Below are positions 12,175 through 21,207 of a DNA stretch of 64,000 nt, one piece after another. A program made the translations under genes and the position numbers. Source of the stretch: Streptomyces sp. S4.7 (GTDB taxonomy: Bacteria > Actinomycetota > Actinomycetes > Streptomycetales > Streptomycetaceae). The notes below the pieces were generated by a model. The model did not search any database. It was not told the origin of the DNA and was given only the letters and a program-made list of their open reading frames with translations. The stretch lies in assembly GCF_010384365.1 (NCBI RefSeq), contig NZ_CP048397.1, forward strand, positions 1,736,001 to 1,800,000, written 5' to 3'. Within the stretch, counting starts at the first letter, position 1. The number at the start of each line of letters is the position of its first letter.

Positions 12175-12471
12175 TCACATTGCCCTCGCAAGGCCGTTGA
12201 CGACCGAGATGAGGATGTACACGATGATCATCAGAACGAAGAAGGACAGGTCGAGTGCCACGCCCCCGAGACGCAGCGGCGGAATGAACCGCCGCAGAAG
12301 CTTGAGCGGTGGATCGGTGACAGTGTAGGTGGCCTCCAGAACGACCACCATCGCCTTGCCGGGCTGCCATGAGCGGGCGAATTGGAAGACATAGTCCATG
12401 ACCAGCCGGAAGATCAGCACGATGAGGAAGCACACCAGCGCGATGTAGACCACCTGTAGCGCAACGCTCAT
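12175..12471 (-). CDS. YggT family membrane protein
   Basis: A 98-residue membrane protein with two hydrophobic stretches: residues 2-30 ([19 protein letters not shown]) and about 68-95 ([15 protein letters not shown]). The YggT motif with LLRRFIPP lies between. It sits between sepF and divIVA, the conserved actinobacterial order, and is probably cotranscribed with them. Function is not firmly known; context suggests a role in envelope growth or division. The start ATG is 69 bases after sepF. Confidence 0.88.
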   Translation of the reverse strand: MSVALQVVYIALVCFLIVLIFRLVMDYVFQFARSWQPGKAMVVVLEATYTVTDPPLKLLRRFIPPLRLGGVALDLSFFVLMIIVYILISVVNGLARAM

Positions 12472-12540
12472 CCCGCGCTTACCTCTCCCCTGGTTTCTCT
12501 GGTTCCGGCCTCTCGGCCGGGTCGTTCCCGGTGTCGTGTC

Positions 12541-13158
12541 TCAGCTCTGGTTGAAGAACCCGCCCTCTGCGATACGGGCCTTGTCCTCCGCCGTGACGTC
12601 GACGTTAGCAGGCGACAACAGGAACACCTTCTGCGTCACTCGCTCAATGCTGCCATGGAGACCGAAGACAAGTCCCGCGGCAAAGTCGACAAGTCGCTTC
12701 GCATCGGTGTCGTCCATCTCCGTCAGATTCATGATCACCGGGGTGCCCTCACGGAAGTGTTCCCCGATGGTACGGGCCTCGTTGTAGGTCCGCGGGTGCA
12801 ATGTGGTGATGCGGTACGGCTCTCGCTCGGACACGACCTTGGGCATGATCACTGGTGCGTTCTTCTCCAGGCTGGGGCGTTCAGGTGTGATGGATGCCAC
12901 GGGGGCGATTCGGGCAGGACGTCCGCTTTCGGCCGCTACCGGCACCGGCTGACGGTCCCGGTCACGCTGCGGGGGAGGCTGCACCACTCGTACTGGTTCG
13001 TCCCGTTCGACCTGGTGCACCGGCTGGTGGCGCCGGCGTTCACGCTCGGGTTCGGGCTCGGGTTCGAAGTCGTCATCGGGGTCGAAGCCCCGGCCGTCGT
13101 ACCCATCGTCCTCCACGAGGCCGAGGTAGACCGCCATCTTGCGCATCGCGCCGGCCAT
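12541..13158 (-). CDS. sepF: Cell division protein SepF
   Basis: A 205-residue cytoplasmic protein that anchors FtsZ to the membrane and aligns Z-rings. The N-terminus ([14 protein letters not shown]) is the amphipathic membrane-binding helix. An acidic then Arg/Pro/Gln-rich linker covers about 17-105. The SepF core is about 115-200, with [20 protein letters not shown] and a dimerisation segment [18 protein letters not shown]. The ATG has GGAGG nine bases upstream. It is separated from yggS by 124 bases with a weak TCCAC/GTGGA hairpin, so it may have a promoter of its own. Confidence 0.95.
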   Translation of the reverse strand: MAGAMRKMAVYLGLVEDDGYDGRGFDPDDDFEPEPEPERERRRHQPVHQVERDEPVRVVQPPPQRDRDRQPVPVAAESGRPARIAPVASITPERPSLEKNAPVIMPKVVSEREPYRITTLHPRTYNEARTIGEHFREGTPVIMNLTEMDDTDAKRLVDFAAGLVFGLHGSIERVTQKVFLLSPANVDVTAEDKARIAEGGFFNQS

Positions 13159-13282
13159 TCTCTGAGTCCTCCGCTCTGTGGTGGATCGGCCTCGTCACCA
13201 AGTGCCCTCGATCCACTCGGTCCATCCACTTTTCGGTGGAAATGACCATATTTTCTGCTGTGGTCCGACTTGCTTCGCGACG

Positions 13283-14002
13283 TTACCCGAGCCGGGGGCG
13301 GACTCCGAGTACCGCCGTACCGACGCGCACATGTGTCGCTCCGGCCGCCACGGCTGCTTCGAGATCCGCACTCATCCCTGCTGACACCATGTTCGCAGCA
13401 GGATGGTCCGCGCGCAGCAGGGATGACAATTCCAGCAGGCGCTCGAACGCGGCCTGTTCGCGATTCGCGTACGGTCCGGCGAGCGGCGCGACGGTCATCA
13501 GACCGTCCAGCCGCAGCCCCGGCGCCTCGGCCACCGCGGTCGCCAACTCCTCGACCCCGTCCGGGGAGACACCTCCGCGTTCACCGCGCGCACCCGAATC
13601 CGCGTCGAGGGCGACCTGGATCAGTGCGCCCACCTCACGCTCCGCGCGCACCGCGGCGGCGGACAGCGCCGAGACCAGCTTGAGCCGGTCGACGGACTGC
13701 ACGACATCGGCGTAACCGACCACGGAACGGACTTTGTTGGTCTGCAACTGACCCACGAAGTGCCACGTCAGCGACAGATCCGCGCACGCGGCAGCCTTGG
13801 GCGCCGCGTCCTGGTCACGGTTCTCCGCGACGTGCCGCACCCCGAGTTCACTCAGCAGCCGGACGTCGCTCGCGGGGTAGGTCTTGGTGACCACGATCAG
13901 GGTCACTTCCTCCCGGTTCCGACCGGCGGACGCGCAGGCGGAGGCGATACGGGTCTCCACCTTGTGAAGATTTTCGGCGAGTTCGGTCGCGCGGTCCGTC
14001 AT
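13283..14002 (-). CDS. PLP homeostasis protein, YggS/PROSC family
   Basis: A 239-residue pyridoxal-phosphate-binding alanine-racemase-fold protein that buffers PLP and affects amino-acid homeostasis; it has no known catalytic reaction. Lys40 in VTKTYP is the expected PLP Schiff-base lysine. HFVGQLQTNKVRSV, the DSGARGERGGVSPDGVEEL loop and SAGMSADLEAAV are family motifs. The ATG at 14002 overlaps the pgeF stop as ATGA. The frame remains open upstream inside pgeF, but the coupled start and the family length (about 230-240) decide for 14002. Confidence 0.92.
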   Translation of the reverse strand: MTDRATELAENLHKVETRIASACASAGRNREEVTLIVVTKTYPASDVRLLSELGVRHVAENRDQDAAPKAAACADLSLTWHFVGQLQTNKVRSVVGYADVVQSVDRLKLVSALSAAAVRAEREVGALIQVALDADSGARGERGGVSPDGVEELATAVAEAPGLRLDGLMTVAPLAGPYANREQAAFERLLELSSLLRADHPAANMVSAGMSADLEAAVAAGATHVRVGTAVLGVRPRLG

Positions 14003-14751
14003 GACGCTCCCAGCCAGACATATCCGGCGAGCCGGCCGGTGGTGCGGTCGCGGCGGTACGAGAAGTGGTCGGCGGACTCGACGGTGCAGACCTCCGAGCG
14101 GTGCCTCTCCCCGACCCCGAGTGCGGCGAGCTGCGCGTGCACCCCGGCGGTGACGTCGACTGCGGGGGTGCCCCAACTAGTCTCGGCCCAGGACTCCGGT
14201 ACGGCTTCGGCGACTTCGGCCCGCATGGCCTCGGGGACCTCGTAACAGCGTCCGCAGACCGCGGGTCCGGTCCGGGCGGTGATCCGGGCGGGCTCGGCGC
14301 CCCTCTCGACCATCGCGTCGACCACCGCCGGGACGACTCCCGCGACCAGTCCGGGGCGTCCGGCGTGCGCGGCGGCGGCGACTCCCGCCACCGGGTCGGC
14401 CAGCAGGACCGGGACACAGTCGGCGGTGAGTACGGCGAGGGCGAGTCCGCGGCGGGTGGTGACCACGGCGTCGACCGCCGGGATCTCGTCCGACTCATCT
14501 GATCCCCAGGGCCCTTCGACGACGGCGACGTCACGTCCGTGCACCTGGTTCATCCAGACGACCCGCGCCGCGTCGAGTCCGAGAGACTCGGCGGCGGCGG
14601 TCCGGTTCGCGCGTACGGCGGCGGGGTCGTCGCCGACCGCGCCGCCGAGGTTGAGCTGCTCGTACGGAGCGGCGCTCACTCCGCCCCACCTGTCGGTGAA
14701 GGCGAAATGGGCGCCGCTCGTGGAGGTCAACGCGTCGTGCTGTCCTATCAC
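13999..14751 (-). CDS. pgeF: Laccase-domain protein (peptidoglycan editing factor PgeF/YfiH family)
   Basis: A 250-residue protein of the YfiH/DUF152 family, annotated either as polyphenol oxidase or as peptidoglycan editing factor, which removes L-Ser-containing muropeptide precursors. Metal-ligand motifs are intact: His71 in NQVHG, Cys112 in LTADC and His129 in AAAHAG. The GTG start overlaps the ftsZ stop (GTGA), and its own stop overlaps yggS (ATGA), so it is translated as part of a coupled chain. Position beside ftsZ favours the wall-editing role over phenol oxidation; that is inference. Confidence 0.9.
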   Translation of the reverse strand: MIGQHDALTSTSGAHFAFTDRWGGVSAAPYEQLNLGGAVGDDPAAVRANRTAAAESLGLDAARVVWMNQVHGRDVAVVEGPWGSDESDEIPAVDAVVTTRRGLALAVLTADCVPVLLADPVAGVAAAAHAGRPGLVAGVVPAVVDAMVERGAEPARITARTGPAVCGRCYEVPEAMRAEVAEAVPESWAETSWGTPAVDVTAGVHAQLAALGVGERHRSEVCTVESADHFSYRRDRTTGRLAGYVWLGAS

Positions 14752-15962
14752 TTCAAGAAGTCCGGGACATCCAGCTCTTCGGCCTGGGGGTCCTGGTAGG
14801 GACGGGCCGTCGGGACGTGCGGGGGCGAAACCGGCGGCAGGTGCGTCTCGTTGACGGCCGGAGCAGGCTCGGGGGCGGGCTTCTCGTCGCGCGAGGGGAC
14901 CGTACCGAGTCCGCCGGCGGGGCGGCCCGAGTCGGACTCGGGGGCCGATGCGCGGTACGACGGCTGGTCGTCCCGCTTGGCCGAGGTCAGTCCGGTCTCA
15001 CGGCGGGTCGGCGGCTGTCCGCCGTCGAAGCCGGCCGCGATCACGGTGACCCGTACCTCGTCACCGAGGGCGTCGTCGATGACGGCGCCGAAGATGATGT
15101 TGGCCTCGGGGTGCGCCGCCTCGCTCACCAGTTGCGCGGCCTCGTTGATCTCGAAGAGACCGAGGTCGGAGCCGCCGGAGATGGAGAGCAGCACGCCACG
15201 CGCGCCGTCGATGGACGCTTCGAGGAGCGGCGAGGAGATCGCCATCTCCGCGGCGGCCACCGCGCGGTCGTCGCCGCGCGCCGAGCCGATTCCCATGAGG
15301 GCCGATCCGGCCTCGGACATCACGGACTTGACGTCGGCGAAGTCGAGGTTGATCAGGCCCGGCGTGGTGATGAGGTCGGTGATGCCCTGGACGCCCGAGA
15401 GCAGGACCTGGTCCGCGGACTTGAACGCGTCCAGGACGCTGACCTGACGGTCCGAGATGGACAGCAGGCGGTCGTTGGGGATGACGATGAGGGTGTCGAC
15501 CTCTTCGCGGAGTTCGGCGATGCCGTCCTCCGCCTGGTTCGCGCGCCGACGGCCCTCGAAGGTGAAGGGGCGGGTGACGACACCGATGGTGAGGGCGCCG
15601 AGCGAGCGGGCGATGTTGGCGACGACGGGGGCGCCGCCGGTGCCGGTTCCACCGCCTTCGCCGGCGGTGACGAAGACCATGTCGGCCCCCTTGAGGACCT
15701 CCTCGATCTCCTCGCGGTGGTCCTCTGCCGCCTTGCGGCCGACTGCCGGGTTCGCTCCGGCGCCGAGGCCACGGGTGAGTTCGCGGCCGACGTCGAGTTT
15801 GACGTCGGCGTCGCTCATCAACAGGGCTTGTGCGTCGGTGTTGATCGCGATGAACTCGACGCCCTTGAGGCCGACCTCGATCATTCGGTTGATGGCATTG
15901 ACACCACCGCCGCCGACACCGATGACCTTGATGACTGCGAGGTAGTTCTGCGGTGCTGCCAC
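14748..15962 (-). CDS. ftsZ: Cell division GTPase FtsZ
   Basis: A 404-residue tubulin homologue that forms Z-rings and, in Streptomyces, ladders of rings in sporulating hyphae. The GTP signature GEGGGTGTG lies near residues 101-109. The T7 synergy loop appears as [11 protein letters not shown] (about 204-214), and its Asp would hydrolyse GTP in the next subunit. After residue 315 comes a Pro/Glu/Ser-rich linker, then the conserved C-terminal peptide LDVPDFLK that binds SepF or FtsW. The start is a GTG with GAGAGG upstream. A 275-base promoter-bearing gap precedes it, and pgeF, yggS, sepF, yggT and divIVA follow. Confidence 0.98.
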   Translation of the reverse strand: MAAPQNYLAVIKVIGVGGGGVNAINRMIEVGLKGVEFIAINTDAQALLMSDADVKLDVGRELTRGLGAGANPAVGRKAAEDHREEIEEVLKGADMVFVTAGEGGGTGTGGAPVVANIARSLGALTIGVVTRPFTFEGRRRANQAEDGIAELREEVDTLIVIPNDRLLSISDRQVSVLDAFKSADQVLLSGVQGITDLITTPGLINLDFADVKSVMSEAGSALMGIGSARGDDRAVAAAEMAISSPLLEASIDGARGVLLSISGGSDLGLFEINEAAQLVSEAAHPEANIIFGAVIDDALGDEVRVTVIAAGFDGGQPPTRRETGLTSAKRDDQPSYRASAPESDSGRPAGGLGTVPSRDEKPAPEPAPAVNETHLPPVSPPHVPTARPYQDPQAEELDVPDFLK

Positions 15963-16237
15963 GTCGAAGGCCTCTCGCCTCGAGTTACGTGTCGCCGCTT
16001 CGCTGTTGTCGCGAGGCGACGACTGATGCCGATGGGACGGTCCGGACGCCGACCCGAACCCTAACCTTGAAGTTTAGGGTTACCAGAGTGTCTGCTTCTT
16101 GGACTCTTCCGAACAGGACACTAAGTCGACACGTGGCGCACGTTCAACGAACACGCCGAACCTCCCGTTTTTCTTTTCACCCTATGTGATCACGCACGGG
16201 ACTGACCAACCAGGGTGCTGGTCAGCACATATACGCG
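15963..16237 (-). promoter_or_regulatory. ftsZ promoter region between ftsQ and ftsZ
   Basis: A 275-base gap in an otherwise tightly packed cluster. It holds AACCCTAA...TTAGGGTT arms (16057-16064 and 16074-16081, spaced by nine bases), 95-119 bases upstream of the GTG. A GTGATCAC palindrome lies at 16186-16193 next to an AT-rich patch. Streptomyces ftsZ is known to have several promoters including a sporulation-induced one; which of these elements is a promoter or a BldD-type site cannot be settled by eye. Confidence 0.7.
16057..16081. repeat. AACCCTAA/TTAGGGTT inverted repeat upstream of ftsZ
   Basis: Two perfect 8-base arms flank CCTTGAAGT. In an mRNA it would form a weak hairpin with a nine-base loop; as DNA it could be an operator about ten helical turns upstream of the ftsZ start codon. 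Confidence 0.6.
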
Positions 16238-17035
16238 TCAACTCCCCGATACGGAAGGGGCGGTGGGCGCACTCACATCGAAGTGCGCCGCCTTCGGAAC
16301 TGCTTTCATGAGAGCGGCGAGAGCCCGCGCCTTCGCGGCGCCGTCCTCGCCGCTCCCCCACATCACCGTGCGCCCGCCGTTCAGCTCCAGCGAGATGGAG
16401 TCGTACGAACGGACCTTCACGACCTTGGTGTCCTTGGCGACTTCGGCCGGGAGTTCGTCCCGGACGCGTACCGCTTCGGACATCAGACGGGCGGCTGCGA
16501 AGCGTCGCACACTCGGGGAGTGATCCACCGTCAATTCCAGCAGCGGTACGCCCTTCGGGGCCTTCTCGACGGTAGCGAAACGCACGCCCTCCGCGTCCAC
16601 TTCGATGAAGTTTGCGCCCTTTTCGATAACCAGCGCGGGCTTTCGCTCCGTCACTTCCAGACCGATGCCGTTCGGCCATGACCGTGTCACATCCACCGAG
16701 TCGATACGCGGCAGCTTCTGTCGAAGTCGACGCTCAATCGCATCCGTGTCGACGGAAATCAGCGGACCGGAGATCGGAACTGCCGCTACGGCTTCCACCT
16801 CGGCGGGCTTCAGGGCCTGAGTGCCCGAAGTCCGTACCTGCTCGACGCGCAGCCACGGAGAGCCGTATAGCAGCCAGATTCCCCCGGCGCCGAGTGCGAT
16901 CGACGAAGTGAGAAGAAGCAGAAAACGACGTCCGGGAAGCCGGAACCGACGGGCCGGAGGGCGGCCCGAACGGGCGCGGCCGGATTCCGACTCGGCACTT
17001 GCCGCGCCTCGCTCGGCGGTCGTCGGTCCGGCCAC
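16238..17035 (-). CDS. ftsQ: Cell division protein FtsQ
   Basis: A 265-residue bitopic divisome protein linking FtsL/FtsI/FtsW. A cytoplasmic basic N-terminus of about 38 residues is followed by one transmembrane helix (LLLLTSSIALGAGGIWLLY), then the POTRA domain (RVEQVRTSGTQALKPAEVEA) and FtsQ beta domain with WPNGIGLEVTERKPALVIE. I chose the GTG at 17035, whose product begins VAGPTTAERG; the frame is open into murG but that extension has no domain. The start lies 14 bases after murG, with an AGGAAGG/AGGGG ribosome-binding region. Confidence 0.93.
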   Translation of the reverse strand: MAGPTTAERGAASAESESGRARSGRPPARRFRLPGRRFLLLLTSSIALGAGGIWLLYGSPWLRVEQVRTSGTQALKPAEVEAVAAVPISGPLISVDTDAIERRLRQKLPRIDSVDVTRSWPNGIGLEVTERKPALVIEKGANFIEVDAEGVRFATVEKAPKGVPLLELTVDHSPSVRRFAAARLMSEAVRVRDELPAEVAKDTKVVKVRSYDSISLELNGGRTVMWGSGEDGAAKARALAALMKAVPKAAHFDVSAPTAPSVSGS

Positions 17036-17049
17036 TGACCCCTGCCTTC

Positions 17050-18144
17050 CTATGCCTGACGGCGCGCTGCGACCGCCTCGTACACCATGCCGACGAGCAG
17101 CTCGTCCGCGTCCCTGCGGCCGAACTCGGCGGCCGCGCGGGACATCTCGTACAGCCGGTGCGGATCGGAGAGCACCGGCAGCACATGGCCCTGGACCCAT
17201 TCGGGCGTCAGTTCGGCGTCGTCGACCAGCAGTCCGCCGCCGGCCTTGACCACCGGCTGGGCGTTGAGCCGCTGTTCACCGTTGCCGACGGGCAGCGGTA
17301 CGTAGGCGGCCGGGAGCCCGACGGCGGAGAGTTCGGCGACGGTCATCGCGCCGGCGCGGCAGAGCATCATGTCCGCCGCGGCGTAGGCGAGATCCATCCG
17401 GTCCACATACGGTACCGGGATGTAGGGCGGCATTCCCGGCATGTTGTCCACGCGCGGCATTTCGTTCTTCGGTCCGACCGCGTGCAGGATCTGGATGCCG
17501 GAGCGCTGGAGCAGCGGCGCGGCCTGCTGGACCACCTCGTTGAGCCTGCGGGCACCCTGTGAGCCGCCGGAGACCAGCAGGGTCGGCAGGTTGGGGTCGA
17601 GCCCGAAGGCGGCGCGCGCCTCGGGGCGCACCCGTGCCCGGTCGAGCGTGGCGATGGTGCGGCGCAGCGGGATGCCGATGTAGCGGGCGCCGCGCAGCTT
17701 GCTGTCCGGGGTGGAGACGGCGACGGCCGCCGCGTACCGCGAACCGATCTTGTTGGCGAGACCGGGGCGGGCGTTGGCCTCGTGGACGACGATCGGCACC
17801 CCGAGCCGCTTGGCGGCGAGATAGCCGGGCAGCGCGACGTAGCCGCCGAAGCCGACGACACAGTCCGCCTTCGTGCGCTCCAGGATCTGCTCGGCCGCCT
17901 TGATGGTGCCGCGCAGCCGGCCGGGGACGGTGATCAGTTCAGGGGTGGGTTTGCGCGGCAGCGGGACGGCGGGGATGAGCGCCAGCTCGTACCCCCGCTC
18001 GGGCACCAGCCTGGTCTCGAGTCCGCGCTCCGTGCCCAGGGCCGTGATCCCCACGGTGGGGTCCTGCCTCCGCAGGGCGTCCGCGAGGGCGAGCGCGGGC
18101 TCGATGTGGCCGGCGGTCCCCCCACCGGCGAGTACGACATGCAC
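17050..18144 (-). CDS. murG: UDP-N-acetylglucosamine transferase MurG
   Basis: A 364-residue GT28 glycosyltransferase at the inner face of the membrane. It adds GlcNAc to lipid I, giving lipid II. The N-terminal GGGTAGHIEPALALA glycine-rich loop (about 7-21) and a second, VSGGSQGARRLNEV near 190, are the expected donor and acceptor features, followed by CRAGAMTVAEL. The start is GTG (GTG CAT GTC), six bases after ftsW. It sits between ftsW and ftsQ, so the last cytoplasmic lipid step is coexpressed with the septal polymerase. Confidence 0.97.
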   Translation of the reverse strand: MHVVLAGGGTAGHIEPALALADALRRQDPTVGITALGTERGLETRLVPERGYELALIPAVPLPRKPTPELITVPGRLRGTIKAAEQILERTKADCVVGFGGYVALPGYLAAKRLGVPIVVHEANARPGLANKIGSRYAAAVAVSTPDSKLRGARYIGIPLRRTIATLDRARVRPEARAAFGLDPNLPTLLVSGGSQGARRLNEVVQQAAPLLQRSGIQILHAVGPKNEMPRVDNMPGMPPYIPVPYVDRMDLAYAAADMMLCRAGAMTVAELSAVGLPAAYVPLPVGNGEQRLNAQPVVKAGGGLLVDDAELTPEWVQGHVLPVLSDPHRLYEMSRAAAEFGRRDADELLVGMVYEAVAARRQA

Positions 18145-18150
18145 CGAAAT

Positions 18151-19659
18151 TCACCGCTCTCCGGACGGACGCTTCTTGACGCGCCGTCTCATCGTCTTCC
18201 TTTTCACGCCGGGCCTTCGCATGGCCAGGGCCGCTTTCGCGGCCGGATCCTCTCGCGCGAACGCGATCAGCAGCCCGACAGCGAACATGGTCGGCAGCAG
18301 GGCTGAGCCTCCGTAGGAGAACAGCGGGAGCGGGACTCCGGCGATCGGCAGCAGACCGAGCACCGCGCCGACGTTGACCACGGCCTGCGCCGTGATCCAC
18401 GTGGTCACGCCTCCCGCCGCGTACCTCACGAAGGGGTCCTCCGTGCGTCCGGCCACGCGGATACCCGCATAGCCTAGAGCCGCGAACAGGGCGAGTACCG
18501 ACAGCGTCCCCGCCAGCCCCAGTTCCTCCCCGGTGATGGCGAAGATGAAGTCGGTGTGAGGTTCCGGGAGTTGACCCCATTTTTCCACACTCGCGCCGAG
18601 TCCGGAACCGAACCATCCGCCGGAGGCCAGCGCGTAGATGCCGTGCACGGCCTGCCAGCACTGGTCGCCGGGGCCGGGCTCCGTGGCGCCGATGCAGGCG
18701 AGCCTGGACATGCGGTTGGGGCTGGTCTTGATGAGGACGAAGCCGAGGGCGAGGGTGACGGCGAGCACACCGCCGAAGAGCCGGGTGGGCGCCCCCGCCA
18801 GCCACAGCAGTCCCAAGAGGATCGCGGCGAGGATGATCGCGGTGCCCATGTCGCCGCCGAGCATGATCAGTCCGAGCAGCATGAAGGCGACCGGGACGAG
18901 CGGCACCAGCAGATGTTTCCACTGGGTCAGCAGCCGCTTGTCCTGTTTGCGGGCGAGCAGATCGGCGCCCCACAGGATCAGCGCCAGCTTGCCGAACTCG
19001 CTGGGCTGGAGCTGGAAGGGGCCGCCGAGGTAGATCCAGTTCTGGTTGCCGTTGACCGCGTGCCCTATCCCCGGGACCTGCACGAGGACCATCAGGAAGA
19101 CGGCCCCGACGAGCAGCGGGTAGGAGAGCGCGCGGTGCAGTTTGCCGGGCATCCGGGACGCGACGAGCATGAGTCCGGCGCCGATGACCGCGGCCAGGAA
19201 CTGTTTGCGGAAGAAATACGAGCCGGGCAGGGAGAGCTCCAGCGCCTTGATCATCGAGGCGCTGTAGACCATCACCAGACCGAGCGCGGTGAGCAGCAGC
19301 CCGGCGCCGAAGATCAGGTAGTACGCGGTGAGGGGGCGGTCCCAGGCGCGGCGGGCCCGCTCGTACATCCGCCGTACGCGGTTGCCCCGCGGCGGGCGGG
19401 GCAACCGGGCGCCGGAGCCGCCACGGACCGCGGGAGCGCGTCGTACGGCCGCTCCGGGGGCCCGGCCACGCAGGGCGAGAGCGGGCGGCCACAGCGACCG
19501 CTCGGGACCCGTGGCGGGCCCCTCTGCCCCTCCCGGCAGGGCGAGGGACGGCGGGGCGAAGGACGGTGCGGTGAACGACGGTGCGGCGGCGCGCGGCCGT
19601 CCGCCCGCCCATGGACGCACGGGGGGCGGGGCACTGCCCGCGGTGTCGTCGGCCGGCAT
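18151..19659 (-). CDS. ftsW: Septal peptidoglycan polymerase FtsW (SEDS)
   Basis: A 502-residue SEDS-family glycosyltransferase with about ten transmembrane segments, which polymerises lipid II at the septum with FtsI. SEDS landmarks include YSASMIKAL, GIGHAVNGNQNWIYLGGPFQLQ split across a loop, PSEFGKLALILW, and a late GVPLPLFSYGGSAL motif. The first 110 residues are Pro/Ala/Arg-rich and cytoplasmic, longer than in most bacteria; the C-terminus is strongly basic (KRKTMRRRVKKRPSGER). The ATG has GGAGGGGAC eight bases upstream. Note the homologous RodA is not in this window. Confidence 0.96.
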   Translation of the reverse strand: MPADDTAGSAPPPVRPWAGGRPRAAAPSFTAPSFAPPSLALPGGAEGPATGPERSLWPPALALRGRAPGAAVRRAPAVRGGSGARLPRPPRGNRVRRMYERARRAWDRPLTAYYLIFGAGLLLTALGLVMVYSASMIKALELSLPGSYFFRKQFLAAVIGAGLMLVASRMPGKLHRALSYPLLVGAVFLMVLVQVPGIGHAVNGNQNWIYLGGPFQLQPSEFGKLALILWGADLLARKQDKRLLTQWKHLLVPLVPVAFMLLGLIMLGGDMGTAIILAAILLGLLWLAGAPTRLFGGVLAVTLALGFVLIKTSPNRMSRLACIGATEPGPGDQCWQAVHGIYALASGGWFGSGLGASVEKWGQLPEPHTDFIFAITGEELGLAGTLSVLALFAALGYAGIRVAGRTEDPFVRYAAGGVTTWITAQAVVNVGAVLGLLPIAGVPLPLFSYGGSALLPTMFAVGLLIAFAREDPAAKAALAMRRPGVKRKTMRRRVKKRPSGER

Positions 19660-19743
19660 CTTCGCTGTCCCCTCCAGTCGTGCGCGCGCGACCGGCCGGT
19701 GGGGCTGTCGCGGCCCGCGCTCGCGGGGCTGCCGGCCGATCGG

Positions 19744-21207
19744 TCAGGCGTGCTCGGCGGCGAGGGCGCGGACGGCGTCCGCGAACGCCTCGCCCCGCTT
19801 GTTGTAGTTGACGAACATGTCCATCGAGGCACAGGCCGGGGCCATCAGGACGGTGTCCCCGGACTTCGCGAGGCTCGCCGCCGCACGGACCGCCGCCGAC
19901 ATCGCACCAGTGTCCGTCTGTTCGAGGTCGACGACAGGGACTTCGGGGGCGTGTCGCGTGAGGGCTTCGCGGATCAGCGCCCGGTCGCGGCCGATGAGAA
20001 CCACGCCGCGCAGCCGCTTCGCGGACTTCTCGACCAGTTCGTCGAAGGACGCGCCCTTGGCGAGACCTCCGGCGATCCAGACGATCGGGTCGTAGGCCGC
20101 CAGGGACGCCTCCGCGGCATGGGTGTTGGTGGCCTTGGAGTCGTCGATGTAGCTGACGTCCGCGACGTCCGCGACGTGTTCGATGCGGTGCGGGTCGGGG
20201 CGGAAGGCGCGCAGTCCGTCGCGTACGGCGGCGGGTGCGACACCGTACGCGCGGGCGAGGGCCGCCGCCGCGAGGGCGTTGGCGATGTTGTGCGGGGCCG
20301 GTGGCTGGACATCCGCGACCTCGGCCAGCTCCTGGGCCTGCTCGCTTCGGTTCTCGACGAAGGCGCGGTCGACCAGGAGGCCCTCCACGACGCCGAGTTG
20401 GGAGGGTCCGGGAGTGCCGAGGGTGAAGCCGATCGCGCGGCAGCCCTCCTCGACGTCGGCCTCGCGCACCAGGTCCTCGGTCACCTTGTCGGCGACGTTG
20501 TAGACGCAGGCGACGGTGTTGCCCTCGTAGATCCGGCCCTTGGCGGCGGTGTACGCCTCCATGGAGCCGTGCCAGTCGAGGTGGTCGGGCGCGATGTTGA
20601 GGACGGCGCCGGAGTGGGCGCGCAGGCTCGGTGCCCAGTGCAACTGGTAGCTGGAGAGTTCGACGGCGAGGACGTCGTACTTCTCGCGGCCGTTGTCGTC
20701 GGGCAGGACGGCGTCGAGCAGCGAGACACCGATGTTGCCGACGGCCTCGGTACGCAGGCCGGCCGCCCGGAGGATCGCGGCGAGCATCCGCACGGTCGTG
20801 GTCTTGCCGTTGGTGCCGGTGACGGCCAGCCAGGGCGCGGCGTCGGGGCCCCTGAGCTGCCAGGCGAGTTCGACGTCTCCCCAGACCGGTACACCGGCCT
20901 CGGCGGCGGCGCGGAAGAGGGGCTTGTCGGGCTGCCAGCCGGGGGCGGTGACGACGAGTTCGGTTCCCTCGGGGAGGGTCGCGCCGTCGCCGAGCCGTAC
21001 GGTGACGCCCGTCCCGGCCAGTTCGGCGGCCTGGGTACGGGCGCGCTCGTCGTCGCCGTCGTTGACGACCGTGACGTCGGCGCCGAGGTCCCGCAGGGTG
21101 CGGGCCGCCGGGATCCCGGAGACTCCGAGACCGGCGACGGTGACCCGCTTGCCCTGCCACCGGGCACGGAGCCCGGCCGCCGCGTCGGCCGGCTGGGGGC
21201 CGCTCAC
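19744..21207 (-). CDS. murD: UDP-N-acetylmuramoyl-L-alanine--D-glutamate ligase MurD
   Basis: A 487-residue Mur ligase adding D-Glu to UDP-MurNAc-L-Ala. The N-terminal Rossmann domain (VAGLGVSGIPAARTL, about 24-38) is followed by the ATP loop VTGTNGKTTT (129-138) and the C-terminal domain with YIDDSKATNTHAA. I chose the GTG at 21207, which overlaps the mraY stop as GTGA; the same frame is open for another 136 codons inside mraY but encodes nothing recognisable there. An 84-base gap separates it from ftsW. Confidence 0.96.
   Translation of the reverse strand: MSGPQPADAAAGLRARWQGKRVTVAGLGVSGIPAARTLRDLGADVTVVNDGDDERARTQAAELAGTGVTVRLGDGATLPEGTELVVTAPGWQPDKPLFRAAAEAGVPVWGDVELAWQLRGPDAAPWLAVTGTNGKTTTVRMLAAILRAAGLRTEAVGNIGVSLLDAVLPDDNGREKYDVLAVELSSYQLHWAPSLRAHSGAVLNIAPDHLDWHGSMEAYTAAKGRIYEGNTVACVYNVADKVTEDLVREADVEEGCRAIGFTLGTPGPSQLGVVEGLLVDRAFVENRSEQAQELAEVADVQPPAPHNIANALAAAALARAYGVAPAAVRDGLRAFRPDPHRIEHVADVADVSYIDDSKATNTHAAEASLAAYDPIVWIAGGLAKGASFDELVEKSAKRLRGVVLIGRDRALIREALTRHAPEVPVVDLEQTDTGAMSAAVRAAASLAKSGDTVLMAPACASMDMFVNYNKRGEAFADAVRALAAEHA

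Noticed and set aside
17939..21160. A 1073-codon open frame on the minus strand, overlapping ftsW and murD
   Set aside because: It is Arg/Pro-rich shadow of the true genes in another frame, with no domain.
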